From: an uncultured Ruminococcus sp.
Lineage (GTDB): Bacteria > Bacillota > Clostridia > Oscillospirales > Ruminococcaceae
Assembly (NCBI GenBank): GCA_947178575.1
Contig: CAMWYX010000015.1
Location: forward strand, 1 to 45,892
Direction: 5' to 3'
Length of the DNA stretch: 45,892 bases
Notes under the pieces: generated by a model
Databases searched by the model: none
What the model was told of the DNA's origin: nothing
Seen by the model: only the letters and a program-made list of their open reading frames with translations
Program-made: the position numbers and the translations under genes
Shown: positions 27,083 through 35,760 of the stretch, piece after piece
How the letters are laid out: each line of letters begins with the position of its first letter
How positions within the stretch are numbered: position 1 is the stretch's first letter

Positions 27083-27454
27083 ATGACTAAGATTCACACA
27101 GAAAAAGCACCGCAGGCAGTAGGCCCGTACTCTCAGGCAGTTGTATCCGGAAATATGGTATACACAAGCGGACAGATTGCTATAAATCCGGAAACAAACA
27201 CAATCGAGGCTGTTACAGTTCAGGAACAGACAGAACAGGTTATGAAAAACCTCGGGGCTGTTCTGGAAGCCTCCGGCTCATCATTTGAAAAGGCTGTAAA
27301 AACTACCTGTTTTCTTGCCGATATGAACGATTTCGGAGCATTCAACGAAATCTACGGAAAATATTTTACATCACTTCCGGCAAGAAGCTGTGTAGCTGTG
27401 AAGACACTTCCGAAAAATGTCCTTGTTGAAGTGGAAGTTATCGCTGAAGTATAA
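27083..27454 (+). CDS. ridA: RidA family enamine/imine deaminase
   Basis: Hydrolyses 2-aminoacrylate and 2-aminocrotonate, reactive intermediates released by PLP dehydratases such as IlvA, protecting PLP enzymes. 123 aa, typical trimeric RidA (YjgF/YabJ) length. Diagnostic stretches: KAPQAVGPYSQAVVSGNMVYTSGQI (about 8-32, with the catalytic Tyr-Ser region), VKTTCFLADMNDFGAFNEIY, and the catalytic Arg in LPARSCVAVKTLPKNVLVEVEVIA (about 98-121, R101). AAGAAAGG precedes the ATG. Its position right after ilvA matches its chemical role. Confidence 0.95.
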   Translation: MTKIHTEKAPQAVGPYSQAVVSGNMVYTSGQIAINPETNTIEAVTVQEQTEQVMKNLGAVLEASGSSFEKAVKTTCFLADMNDFGAFNEIYGKYFTSLPARSCVAVKTLPKNVLVEVEVIAEV

Positions 27455-27510
27455 TAACATTTTCGTCTGGATTATCATAATCCGTCAACCGAAAGAAATG
27501 GTGATTTTTT

Positions 27511-28446
27511 ATGAATATATGTGAAATGCAGGAGCAAATCCTGAAACTGAAAAAGGAAACAAATACGGCTGTTCTGGTACACAGCTATCAGGCACACGAA
27601 ATAGTTGAAATCGCCGACTATACCGGCGACAGCTATAAACTCAGCGTTGATGCCGCCAATACAGATGCGGAAAATATTCTCTTCTGCGGAGTTCATTTCA
27701 TGGCGGAAACTGCGAAGCTTCTTTCTCCGCAAAAACACGTCTATATTTCAAGCCCCGATGCCGGCTGTCCGATGGCGGAACAGATGGACGCAGAATTGAT
27801 TTCCGCTGTAAAAGCAAAAGAACCCGACCGGACAGTAGTGGCATATATCAATACTACCGCAAGACTGAAAACAGTATGCGATGTATGCGTTACGTCATCA
27901 AGTGCGCTGAAAATCGTGAAAGCTATAGAAAATCAGAAAATACTTTTCATTCCGGACTGCAATCTCGGAGCATGGGTAAAAAATCAGATTCCCGAAAAGG
28001 ATATAAAGCTTCTGACCGGAGGCTGTCCGGTTCACGCCGCTGTCAGTGTAAAAGATGTTGAAAAAGCCAGAGCCGAACACCCCGAAGCTCTTCTGCTTGT
28101 TCACCCCGAATGCCGTCCGGAGGTCACAGCTCTTGCGGACTATGCCGGTTCGACCAGCGGAATTATGAATTTTGCACGCAAATCCGATAAGCGTGAATTT
28201 ATAATAGGTACGGAAAACTCAATCACCGAACATTTACAGTATGAATGTCCGGACAAACAGTTCTATCCGCTTGCAAAAAATCTGATTTGTCAGAATATGA
28301 AACTCACTACTCTGCCGGACGTTTACCGCACTCTTTTAGCATTATCCGGAGATACTTCACAAAAGGCATATGAAATTATCATGGACGACGAACTGATACG
28401 CAATGCAAGAAAATGCATTGATGAAATGATACGTCTCAACGGCTGA
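27511..28446 (+). CDS. nadA: Quinolinate synthase
   Basis: [4Fe-4S] enzyme condensing iminoaspartate with dihydroxyacetone phosphate to quinolinate for NAD synthesis. 311 aa. Three cluster cysteines of the family are visible: C86 in SPDAGCPMAEQ, one in HPECRPEVTALADYAGSTSGI (about 206-208) and one in ICQNMKLTTL. YINTTARLKTVCDVCVTSSSA and IPDCNLGAWV complete the three-fold pseudo-symmetric fold. The ribosome site is weak (AATGGTG). NadB and NadC are not nearby; instead hydE follows by 7 bp. Confidence 0.95.
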   Translation: MNICEMQEQILKLKKETNTAVLVHSYQAHEIVEIADYTGDSYKLSVDAANTDAENILFCGVHFMAETAKLLSPQKHVYISSPDAGCPMAEQMDAELISAVKAKEPDRTVVAYINTTARLKTVCDVCVTSSSALKIVKAIENQKILFIPDCNLGAWVKNQIPEKDIKLLTGGCPVHAAVSVKDVEKARAEHPEALLLVHPECRPEVTALADYAGSTSGIMNFARKSDKREFIIGTENSITEHLQYECPDKQFYPLAKNLICQNMKLTTLPDVYRTLLALSGDTSQKAYEIIMDDELIRNARKCIDEMIRLNG

Positions 28447-28453
28447 TATATTT

Positions 28454-29473
28454 ATGAATAATCCTGTTGACAAATTATATAATACAAAAAATCTGACAGA
28501 CGACGAACTGCGTGAACTTATCACGTCGGACAATGCGGAAACTGCGGAAACTCTCCGGATATGTGCCGATTCCGTAAGGCAGAAGCATTACGGAAAAAAA
28601 GTATTTCTGCGTGGTCTCATTGAAATATCATCATTCTGCCGGAATGACTGTCTGTACTGCGGAATCAGATGCAGTAACAAGTCTGCCGAAAGATTCCGCC
28701 TTACAGAAGATAAAATAATCGGCTGTGCCGAATCCGGCTATAAAAAAGGATTCCGGACGTTCGTACTTCAGGGCGGTGAAGACAATTACTATACCGATGA
28801 GCGAATGTGCCGGATTATCACGCAGATAAAAGAAAAATGCCCCGACTGTGCGGTTACTCTTTCGCTCGGGGAACGCACACCCGAAAGCTATAAACTCATG
28901 AAACAGGCCGGTGCTGACCGTTATCTGCTACGGCACGAATCCGCAGATAACGGACTTTACCAAAAGCTCCACCCTCCGAAAATGATACTTGACAAACGTA
29001 TAAATTGCCTGTATAATTTAAAAGAGGAAGGCTATCAGGTAGGCGCAGGATTTATGGTAGGTGCACCGTTTCAGACCGTTGACAATATTATTGCCGACCT
29101 GCGCTTTTTACAGAATCTTAATCCGCATATGGTCGGAATCGGGCCGTTTGTTCCGCATCGTGCAACGCCTTTTTCCGGCTTTGCCGGCGGAACTGTTGAG
29201 CTCACCGTCCGGCTTCTCGGAATTATCCGTCTTATGCTTCCGGAAGTTCTTCTGCCTGCCACGACGGCTCTCGGAACTATCTCCCCGAACGGAAGAATAC
29301 TCGGACTGCAAACCGGCTGTAATGTCGTAATGCCGAACATTTCCCCCAGCGATTCACGCAAAAAGTATGAACTGTACAACAATAAAAGCACCGAGGAACT
29401 TTCAAATATCATTGCTGATATTGAACGTGCCGGATATGAAGTTTCCATGGAACGTGGCGACTGTATACGATAA
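28454..29473 (+). CDS. hydE: [FeFe]-hydrogenase maturase HydE (radical SAM)
   Basis: 339 aa radical SAM enzyme acting in assembly of the dithiolate-bridged diiron site of [FeFe] hydrogenase. The RGLIEISSFCRNDCLYCGIR segment (about 52-71) has the radical SAM CxxxCxxC. LQGGEDNYYTDERM, GERTPESYKLMKQAGADRYLLRHESA and MVGAPFQTVDNIIADLRFL are HydE-type rather than BioB-type signatures. It begins with the typical VDKLYNTKNLTDDELRELI. There is no recognisable ribosome site in the 7-bp gap after nadA, so coupled translation is likely. HydF, HydG and the hydrogenase itself are not in the window. A related HydE-like subfamily with another substrate is possible. Confidence 0.88.
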   Translation: MNNPVDKLYNTKNLTDDELRELITSDNAETAETLRICADSVRQKHYGKKVFLRGLIEISSFCRNDCLYCGIRCSNKSAERFRLTEDKIIGCAESGYKKGFRTFVLQGGEDNYYTDERMCRIITQIKEKCPDCAVTLSLGERTPESYKLMKQAGADRYLLRHESADNGLYQKLHPPKMILDKRINCLYNLKEEGYQVGAGFMVGAPFQTVDNIIADLRFLQNLNPHMVGIGPFVPHRATPFSGFAGGTVELTVRLLGIIRLMLPEVLLPATTALGTISPNGRILGLQTGCNVVMPNISPSDSRKKYELYNNKSTEELSNIIADIERAGYEVSMERGDCIR

Positions 29474-29508
29474 TCCCGAAAAACCGATTACAGAACAGGA
29501 GTTTTTTT

Positions 29509-30447
29509 ATGAGAGTCAGATTTCATCTGCCGGATTTTGCAGGCAGATTCAAGTTAAATTTATTATTTGCCGATATGCTGAAAAACCGTCCGGATTTTTT
29601 CCGTGAAGGCGTTGAAATTGCTTCATTCTACGGAGTTTTTCCGCCGTCGGTCTGGAACGGCGGACGTACTCAGGGCGGAACGTGTGAACGTCCGTTTGTA
29701 AAACAGGTCATCAAGGCTTTCAATGACCGTGGAATCCCTTTAAGATTCACATTCACGAATCCGGCTCTTGAAAAAAAGCATCTTGACGACAAATTCTGCA
29801 ATATGGTGCTTAATCTTGCCAACAACGGCATGAATGAGGCTATTGTCATGTCGCCTCTTCTGGAGGAATATATAAGACGGAATTTTCCGAACTACAAGCT
29901 GACAAGCTCGACGTGCAAGCGGATAACCGACCCTGAAAAACTCGTCGAAGAACTTGAAAAAGATTACAGCATAGTAGTTGTTGACTATGATTTGAATAAT
30001 AATTTTGATATTCTGGAAAAACTTCCCAGAAAAGCCGACTGCGAACTTCTTGTCAACGCCTGCTGTGAACCGAATTGTCCACGGCGTTCGGCTCATTATT
30101 ATTCAATTGGAGAACAACAGATTGCCTACAACGAACATATCAGAAAATATCCTAATCTGCCTTTCAATGCGGATAAATATGACACTCAGCATTTCCGTGA
30201 CTGTCCGTATTCACAGCGTGGAATATTTGAAATCCGCAACCTCAGAACTCATATTTCACCCGATGATATATGGGAAAAATATGTTCCTATGGGATTTGAA
30301 CAGTTCAAGATTGAAGGCAGAACAGCAGGTCATCTCAATATCATAGAAACGTATATGTACTACATGGCAAAGCCGGAATATCGTGACGAAGCACGTTTCA
30401 CACTTCTTAAAGCCATGGAGAATACGAAAGCACTCAATTTTAACTGA
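29509..30447 (+). CDS. U32-like Cys-rich protein, probable Fe-S protein
   Basis: 312 aa, ACAGGAG ribosome site, 35 bp after hydE. I recognise only general similarity to the U32 peptidase-like TIM-barrel group (UbiU/TrhP relatives), in which four Cys bind an Fe-S cluster. Candidate ligands: NACCEPNCPRRSAHYY (about 183-198), HFRDCPYSQRG (about 225-235) and STCKRIT. The N-terminus FHLPDFAGRFKLNLLFADML and the C-terminal motif FKIEGRTAGHLNIIETYMYYM (about 264-284) are notable; the latter is repeated in a decayed copy right downstream. Nothing indicates secretion. Grouping with nadA and hydE suggests a radical or Fe-S-dependent modification. The substrate is unknown. Confidence 0.62.
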   Translation: MRVRFHLPDFAGRFKLNLLFADMLKNRPDFFREGVEIASFYGVFPPSVWNGGRTQGGTCERPFVKQVIKAFNDRGIPLRFTFTNPALEKKHLDDKFCNMVLNLANNGMNEAIVMSPLLEEYIRRNFPNYKLTSSTCKRITDPEKLVEELEKDYSIVVVDYDLNNNFDILEKLPRKADCELLVNACCEPNCPRRSAHYYSIGEQQIAYNEHIRKYPNLPFNADKYDTQHFRDCPYSQRGIFEIRNLRTHISPDDIWEKYVPMGFEQFKIEGRTAGHLNIIETYMYYMAKPEYRDEARFTLLKAMENTKALNFN

Positions 30448-30620
30448 TATACTGTGGAAAATATATTCCCATAGGATTCGGACAATTCAAAATCGAAGGA
30501 CACATAACAGAACTTTTTAATCTTATCGAGCATTATATGTATTATATAATAAATCCTGAATGCCGTGACGAAGCAAGACTGTTATTGATGTGCCGGCTTG
30601 TTTCACAGGGAATTATCTGA
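30448..30620 (+). pseudogene. Decayed partial copy of the U32-like gene's 3' end
   Basis: Frame 30450-30620 (56 codons and stop) translates to KYIPIGFGQFKIEGHITELF... and then YYIINPECRDEARLLLM, closely matching the C-terminus of the preceding gene (KYVPMGFEQFKIEGRTAGHL..., MAKPEYRDEARFTLL). The match starts within a few bases of that gene's stop codon, at a shared TGATATA, with a small frameshift (TGATATATGGG in the gene, TGATATACTGTGG here). It has no start codon or ribosome site. It looks like a truncated tandem duplicate or the remnant of a second paralogue left by deletion. Confidence 0.8.
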
Positions 30621-30688
30621 ACGGCATTCTGACGATTTGTTATAAATTATAAATATCTATTGCAAGTGATTATAAATGAGGTGCTGAT

Positions 30689-31342
30689 TTGTTTAATCTA
30701 ATCAAAACAATAAAACGTGATATAAGGCTGATACGTAAAAGCGACCCTGCCGCAAGAGGAACTCTTGAAATCCTGCTGACATATCCGACACTGAGAGCCG
30801 TCCGCTGTTATCGGATTGCTCACTGGTTCTACCGGCATAAAAGATTCACAGCCGCACGTATTATCTCGCAATGGGCGAGAAGCAAGACAGGAATTGAAAT
30901 TCACCCCGGTGCAAAAATAGGAAAAGGGCTTTTCATAGACCACGGAATGGGCGTTGTAATCGGTGAAACCGCCGTTATAGGCGATAACTGTCTGCTGTAT
31001 CAGGGTGTAACGCTTGGCGGTACGGGAAAAGACAAGGGAAAACGTCACCCCACGCTCGGAAACAATGTTCTTGTGGGTGCAGGAGCTAAGGTTCTCGGAC
31101 CGTTCAGAGTAGGGAACAATGTGAAAATAGCAGCAAATGCAGTTGTACTGAATGCGATTCCGGACAACTGCACAGCTGTGGGAGTTCCGGCACATATCGT
31201 CAGAATGAACGGAAAAAAAGTTCAGAAAGTTACCTCCGATATTGACCAGATTCACATTCCTGACCCTGTATCACAGGAAATATGCAGACTTCATGCAGAA
31301 ATTGATTCGCTTAAAAAAGAAATCGCCGAACTGAAAAAATAA
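30689..31342 (+). CDS. cysE: Serine O-acetyltransferase
   Basis: Acetylates serine with acetyl-CoA, the first step of cysteine synthesis. 217 aa, short bacterial form. The start is TTG at 30689, supported by GAGGTG 5 bp upstream; no in-frame ATG fits the conserved N-terminus. The helical N-terminal domain contains DPAARGTLEILLTYPTLRAVRCYRIAHWFY. The left-handed beta-helix follows, with IHPGAKIGKGLFIDHGMGVVIGETAVIGDN (about 70-99, catalytic His) and LYQGVTLGGTGKDKGKRHPTLGNNVLVGAGAKVLG. A short helical C-terminus (EICRLHAEIDSLKKEIAELKK) could bind cysteine synthase. It lies 49 bp before cysS, joining cysteine supply to its charging. Confidence 0.95.
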   Translation: MFNLIKTIKRDIRLIRKSDPAARGTLEILLTYPTLRAVRCYRIAHWFYRHKRFTAARIISQWARSKTGIEIHPGAKIGKGLFIDHGMGVVIGETAVIGDNCLLYQGVTLGGTGKDKGKRHPTLGNNVLVGAGAKVLGPFRVGNNVKIAANAVVLNAIPDNCTAVGVPAHIVRMNGKKVQKVTSDIDQIHIPDPVSQEICRLHAEIDSLKKEIAELKK

Positions 31343-31391
31343 TTTCTCTGCGTGAAAAATTATAAACTCGTTCTTAAAGAAAGGAAAATAT

Positions 31392-32801
31392 ATGCAGATA
31401 TATAATTCTCTTACAAGAAAAAAAGAAGAATTTGTCCCACGGGAAACCGGTAAAGTAAGTATGTATACGTGTGGTCCTACCGTTTATCATTATGCGCATA
31501 TCGGTAATCTGAGAAGCTATATCATGGAGGATATTCTCGAAAAATATATGAGATTCACCGGTCTTGACGTGAAGCGTGTAATGAATATCACCGATGTCGG
31601 TCATCTGACAAGCGACGGCGATACCGGCGATGATAAGATGCTCAAAGGTGCAAAGCGTGAACATAAAACAGTTATGGAAATCGCAAAGTATTACACAGAC
31701 GCTTTCTTTGCCGACTGCACAAAACTGAACATCAAAACTCCTGACGCTGTAGTTCCGGCGACTTCTTATATAGATGAATTTATCAGGGTTATTTCCGCAC
31801 TTATGGAAAAAGGATACGCATACGAAGCCGGAGGAAATATATATTTCGATACGTCAAAACTTGAAAAATATTATGTTTTCAATGACTTCACAGAAGAAGA
31901 TTTGGCGGTCGGAGTCCGTGAAGGCGTTGAGGAGGACGGAAACAAACGCAATAAAGCCGATTTTGTACTCTGGTTCACAAAATCGAAATTTGATTCTCAG
32001 GAACTTAAATGGGAATCGCCGTGGGGTACAGGCTATCCGGGCTGGCATATTGAATGTTCGTGCATAAGCATGAAGAATCTCGGCGAATATCTTGATATTC
32101 ACTGCGGAGGAATCGACAACGCATTTCCGCACCATACAAATGAAATTGCTCAGAGCGAGGCATATCTCGGTCACGAATGGTGTAACTACTGGTTTCATGT
32201 CCATCATCTCAACACCAACAGCGGAAAGATGAGCAAATCAAGCGGTGAATTTCTGACTGTTTCACTTCTGGAGGAAAAAGGATACAATCCGCTGATTTAC
32301 CGGTTCTTCTGTCTCCAGTCGCATTACAGAAAGAATCTTGTATTTTCGTGGGAAAATCTTGACAATGCAAAGACCACATTTGAAAAGCTGATTTCAAAAA
32401 TCATTCCGTTGCTTTCCGGTACTGATGAACAGCTTGACAAAAACGAATATGACCGCCTTATGAACGGATTCAGGGAAGCACTTGACAATGACCTGAATAC
32501 ATCGCTTGCAATCACGGCGGTTTATGATGTTCTTAAATCATCTGCGAACAATTTCACAAAACGTGAACTTATCGGCGAATTTGATAAGGTTCTGGGACTT
32601 GACCTTATCGAAACAGCAAAAAAACTTGCCGAAACTCCTGCCGTGGAAATTCCTGCCGAAATTCTCGAACTCGCAGAACAGAGAAATAACGCACGCAAAG
32701 AAAAGAATTTCGCACTTGCCGACGAAATACGAAATAAAATTTCTTCACTCGGCTACGAAATCAAGGAAACACGTCAGGGAACTGAAATAATAAAAAAATA
32801 A
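31392..32801 (+). CDS. cysS: Cysteinyl-tRNA synthetase
   Basis: Class I synthetase charging tRNA-Cys. 469 aa. The Zn-site Cys and HIGH-type motif are in YTCGPTVYHYAHIGNLRSY (about 25-43; HIGN). Further Zn ligands lie in HIECSCISMKNLGEYLDIHCGGIDNAFPHHTNEIAQ (about 220-255), and KMSKS is in SGKMSKSSGEFL (about 277-288). The C-terminal DALR-type bundle ends in EQRNNARKEKNFALADEIRNKISSLGYEIKET. AAAGGAAA before the ATG. Second gene of a cysE-cysS-DUF5684-glyS run. Confidence 0.98.
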   Translation: MQIYNSLTRKKEEFVPRETGKVSMYTCGPTVYHYAHIGNLRSYIMEDILEKYMRFTGLDVKRVMNITDVGHLTSDGDTGDDKMLKGAKREHKTVMEIAKYYTDAFFADCTKLNIKTPDAVVPATSYIDEFIRVISALMEKGYAYEAGGNIYFDTSKLEKYYVFNDFTEEDLAVGVREGVEEDGNKRNKADFVLWFTKSKFDSQELKWESPWGTGYPGWHIECSCISMKNLGEYLDIHCGGIDNAFPHHTNEIAQSEAYLGHEWCNYWFHVHHLNTNSGKMSKSSGEFLTVSLLEEKGYNPLIYRFFCLQSHYRKNLVFSWENLDNAKTTFEKLISKIIPLLSGTDEQLDKNEYDRLMNGFREALDNDLNTSLAITAVYDVLKSSANNFTKRELIGEFDKVLGLDLIETAKKLAETPAVEIPAEILELAEQRNNARKEKNFALADEIRNKISSLGYEIKETRQGTEIIKK

Positions 32802-32826
32802 CTATAAATCAAGAGAGAGGGATTAT

Positions 32827-33351
32827 ATGGAGATTTTAGGTGCTGTAATTATAATTTATGCAGTGATATTAATGGTGTCACTGGCGGTCGGAATCGTCGG
32901 AATCGTTGCAATGTGGAAGCTCTACGAAAAAGCCGGAGAACCAGGGTGGAGTGCAATTGTTCCGGTATACAACTTCATGCAGATGTGCAAAATCGCTTTC
33001 GGCAACTATAAAATGGCATGGATTTATCTTATCATCACAGCCGGATATTTTGTTCTTTCAACGACAGCAGGTATTATGAATGTTATGTCGGACGGAGAAT
33101 CCATTGCATTAACCCTTATGACCGGTCTGATAGGGCTGGCTTTTACAATTGCAATGGCTGTCATTGCGGCATACGTTTATTATATGTTTGCTAAATCTTA
33201 CGGAAAATCAACGGGATTCTGTATTCTGTCGATTTTCTTCGGTGCAATAACCATTATTATAATGGGATTTGATAGTAATACATCTTATGTAGGACCAATG
33301 GGGATTCCGCAGAACAACTATTACAACGGATTCAATAATTATTATAAATAA
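32827..33351 (+). CDS. DUF5684-like membrane protein
   Basis: 174 aa with four to five membrane helices. The segment MWKLYEKAGEPGWSAIVPVYNFMQMCKIA (about 29-57), with AGEPGW and VPVYN, is the signature of the DUF5684 family of small membrane proteins in Firmicutes, whose role is unknown. The short cytoplasmic or external tail is Asn/Tyr-rich (NNYYNGFNNYYK). AGAGAGGG ribosome site; 25 bp after cysS and 31 bp before glyS, so it is likely co-transcribed with both. Confidence 0.82.
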   Translation: MEILGAVIIIYAVILMVSLAVGIVGIVAMWKLYEKAGEPGWSAIVPVYNFMQMCKIAFGNYKMAWIYLIITAGYFVLSTTAGIMNVMSDGESIALTLMTGLIGLAFTIAMAVIAAYVYYMFAKSYGKSTGFCILSIFFGAITIIIMGFDSNTSYVGPMGIPQNNYYNGFNNYYK

Positions 33352-33382
33352 TTATAATATATAAACCAAAGGAGAGTAAAAA

Positions 33383-34789
33383 ATGCTTAAAAATACTGAA
33401 AAGGTAATGGATAAAATCGTTGACCTCTGCAAGTCAAAGGGATATGTATATCCGGGTTCGGAAATATACGGAGGTCTTGCAAATACATGGGATTACGGCC
33501 CTCTCGGCGTTCTTCTGAAAAACAATATCAAAAATGCATGGCTCAAGAAATTCGTTCAGGAAAACAAATACAATGTAGGTCTTGATTCCGCTATACTGAT
33601 GAATCCCCAGACATGGGTTGCTTCCGGACATATCGGCGGATTCTCCGACCCTCTCATGGACTGCAAGGAATGCAAGACCCGTCACCGTGCGGACAATCTT
33701 ATTGAGGATTTCGACGGCACAAACGTTGCAGGCTGGACAAATCAGCAGATGACCGACTACATCAACGAAAAAGGAATCGTCTGCCCGAACTGCGGAAAAC
33801 AGAATTTCACCGATATACGTCAGTTTAATCTTATGTTCAAGACATTTCAGGGCGTTACCGAGGACAGCAAGTCAGAACTTTATCTCCGCCCCGAAACCGC
33901 TCAGGGAATATTTGTAAACTTCGCAAATATTCAGCGTACTACACGTAAAAAAGTGCCTTTCGGCGTTGCTCAGGTGGGAAAATCTTTCAGAAACGAAATC
34001 ACTCCCGGAAACTTTATTTTCCGTGTCCGTGAATTTGAACAGATGGAACTTGAATTTTTCTGCAAGCCTGGCACAGACCTCGAATGGTTCAGTTACTGGA
34101 GAAGCTTCTGCAAGGAATTTCTTCTCACTCTCGGACTTAAAGAGGAAAATATACGTCTGCGTGACCACAGTCCGGAGGAACTCTGTTTCTATTCCAAAGC
34201 AACAACCGATTTTGAATATCTTTTCCCGTTCGGCTGGGGCGAACTCTGGGGAGTTGCCGACCGTACAGACTACGACCTCACACAGCATATCAAGACAAGC
34301 GGAAAGTCACTCGAATACTTCGACCCAGAAACAAATGAAAAATATATTCCGTATGTCATTGAGCCGTCTCTCGGCGTTGAACGTCTTTTCCTGTCGATAG
34401 TCACAGAAGCATACGACGAGGAAGAACTCATTTCCACAGACAAAAACGGAAATGAAAAAAGAGAAATCAGAACTGTTATGCACCTTCACCCTGCCCTTGC
34501 ACCGTATAAGTGTGCAGTTCTTCCGCTTGTCAAAAAACTCACTCCGAAAGCCGAAGAAGTTTATGAAATGCTTTCCAGAAAATTCATGTGCGAATTTGAC
34601 GAAACCGGAACTATCGGCAAAAGATACCGCCGTCAGGACGAAATCGGCACGCCGTTCTGTGTTACGATTGACTTCGATACAATCGAAAAAGACAACTGCG
34701 TGACTGTCCGTGACCGTGATACAATGGAACAGCAGAGAGTTGCAATTGACGAACTTGAAGCATTCCTTGCCGAAAGAACATCTATATAA
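33383..34789 (+). CDS. glyS: Glycyl-tRNA synthetase (alpha2 type)
   Basis: Class II synthetase charging tRNA-Gly; the single-chain dimeric type (also named glyQS), not the tetrameric GlyQ/GlyS. 468 aa. [31 protein letters not shown] at the N-terminus; an insertion with CKECKTRH and CPNCGKQNF that may bind zinc; motif 2 region [13 protein letters not shown]...[34 protein letters not shown] (about 173-228); motif 3 [20 protein letters not shown]-terminal anticodon-binding domain (about 370-465). AAAGGAGAG before the ATG. Last gene of the plus-strand half. Confidence 0.98.
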   Translation: MLKNTEKVMDKIVDLCKSKGYVYPGSEIYGGLANTWDYGPLGVLLKNNIKNAWLKKFVQENKYNVGLDSAILMNPQTWVASGHIGGFSDPLMDCKECKTRHRADNLIEDFDGTNVAGWTNQQMTDYINEKGIVCPNCGKQNFTDIRQFNLMFKTFQGVTEDSKSELYLRPETAQGIFVNFANIQRTTRKKVPFGVAQVGKSFRNEITPGNFIFRVREFEQMELEFFCKPGTDLEWFSYWRSFCKEFLLTLGLKEENIRLRDHSPEELCFYSKATTDFEYLFPFGWGELWGVADRTDYDLTQHIKTSGKSLEYFDPETNEKYIPYVIEPSLGVERLFLSIVTEAYDEEELISTDKNGNEKREIRTVMHLHPALAPYKCAVLPLVKKLTPKAEEVYEMLSRKFMCEFDETGTIGKRYRRQDEIGTPFCVTIDFDTIEKDNCVTVRDRDTMEQQRVAIDELEAFLAERTSI

Positions 34790-34807
34790 TAATTTATAAT
34801 CAAAAAT

Positions 34808-34853
34808 ATATCCGCATGGGAAATATAAAATCCATGCGGATATTTTTATTTTT
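34808..34853. terminator. Bidirectional terminator between glyS and the double-permease operon
   Basis: ATATCCGCATGG (34808-34819) pairs perfectly with CCATGCGGATAT (34832-34843), followed by TTTTTATTTTTT. The A-run before it gives a T-run on the minus strand. It separates two convergent operons. Confidence 0.9.
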
Positions 34854-35750
34854 TCAGCCCACTATTCCGGAACGCTCTATGCCCTCCGTGAAATATTTCT
34901 GCAAAAATATATACATAATCAGAAGCGGAGTTATTGACAGCAGACAGCCGGCTTCTTTCCATACTATCTGTTCACGTGGAGATATTTCTACAGAAACCGA
35001 ATTGAACAGGTGCAGTTTCAGTTCTGTTTCGATGTTCCGCAGAACTGATGATATTGTTCTGGTGTGCGTGAAAAACATTGCGTTCATATAGTAGTCATTC
35101 CAGTACCACACTACCGAAAATAAAAACACTGTCAGAAATGCCGGAACAGCATTCGGAATCATTACCTGAACAAATGTTCTGAAAGCCCCGCACCCGTCAA
35201 TATACGCCGCATCTTCGAGTTCTTTTGGCAATCCTCTGAAAAACTGCCGGAATATAAGTATCATAAGTCCGGAACGTATTCCGTTCCCGGTCATCGCCGG
35301 AAGGTACATCGTCAGCATATTGTCAATAAGATTAACAGAAAATTTTCCAATCCCGAAATTCCTGAACTGCGAATATAACGGCAATGATATTATCTGCGGA
35401 GGAACAAGTATCATAACAATAACAATGCCGAAAAGAATGTTCCGGAATCTGAATCTGAAACGTGCAAATCCGTATCCGGTAACGGCACACGAAATCACCT
35501 GAACAAATGCACAGCCGATATTAAGCACAAGAGTATTTTTCAGTGTATTTCCGAAATCCATTGCCGATATGGTTTCTTTTATAACATCAAGTGTAAAATG
35601 ACGGGGAATCCATATTACTGTAGGGTCGTTCATATCCATGCGTTCACGGAATGAACAGCTTATCATATAAATCAGCGGATACATTATTACAAATCCAAGA
35701 CCGGCTAATATAACGAATCTGAAAACTGATACGCTTTTTTTAATCTTCAC
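34854..35750 (-). CDS. ABC sugar-type permease 2b (MalG/AraQ-like)
   Basis: 298 aa from a GTG at 35750, chosen because AGAGGTG stands 5 bp before it; the ATG eight codons upstream overlaps the previous gene and has no ribosome site. Six membrane helices are visible. The cytoplasmic loop that contacts the ATPase is LPKELEDAAYIDGCGAFRTFVQVMIPNAVPAF (about 190-221), the EAA-type signature. The family imports oligosaccharides or related solutes with a MalF partner, a binding protein and an ATPase. Odd feature: an extended segment of about 25 residues before the last helix (NIETELKLHLFNSVSVEIS). Last gene of a seven-gene minus-strand operon. Confidence 0.9.
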   Translation of the reverse strand: MKIKKSVSVFRFVILAGLGFVIMYPLIYMISCSFRERMDMNDPTVIWIPRHFTLDVIKETISAMDFGNTLKNTLVLNIGCAFVQVISCAVTGYGFARFRFRFRNILFGIVIVMILVPPQIISLPLYSQFRNFGIGKFSVNLIDNMLTMYLPAMTGNGIRSGLMILIFRQFFRGLPKELEDAAYIDGCGAFRTFVQVMIPNAVPAFLTVFLFSVVWYWNDYYMNAMFFTHTRTISSVLRNIETELKLHLFNSVSVEISPREQIVWKEAGCLLSITPLLIMYIFLQKYFTEGIERSGIVG

Positions 35751-35760
35751 AAAAACACCT

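Noticed and set aside
30698..31255. A 185-codon minus-strand frame opposite cysE
   Set aside because: Shadow of cysE; no ribosome site and no protein-like features.
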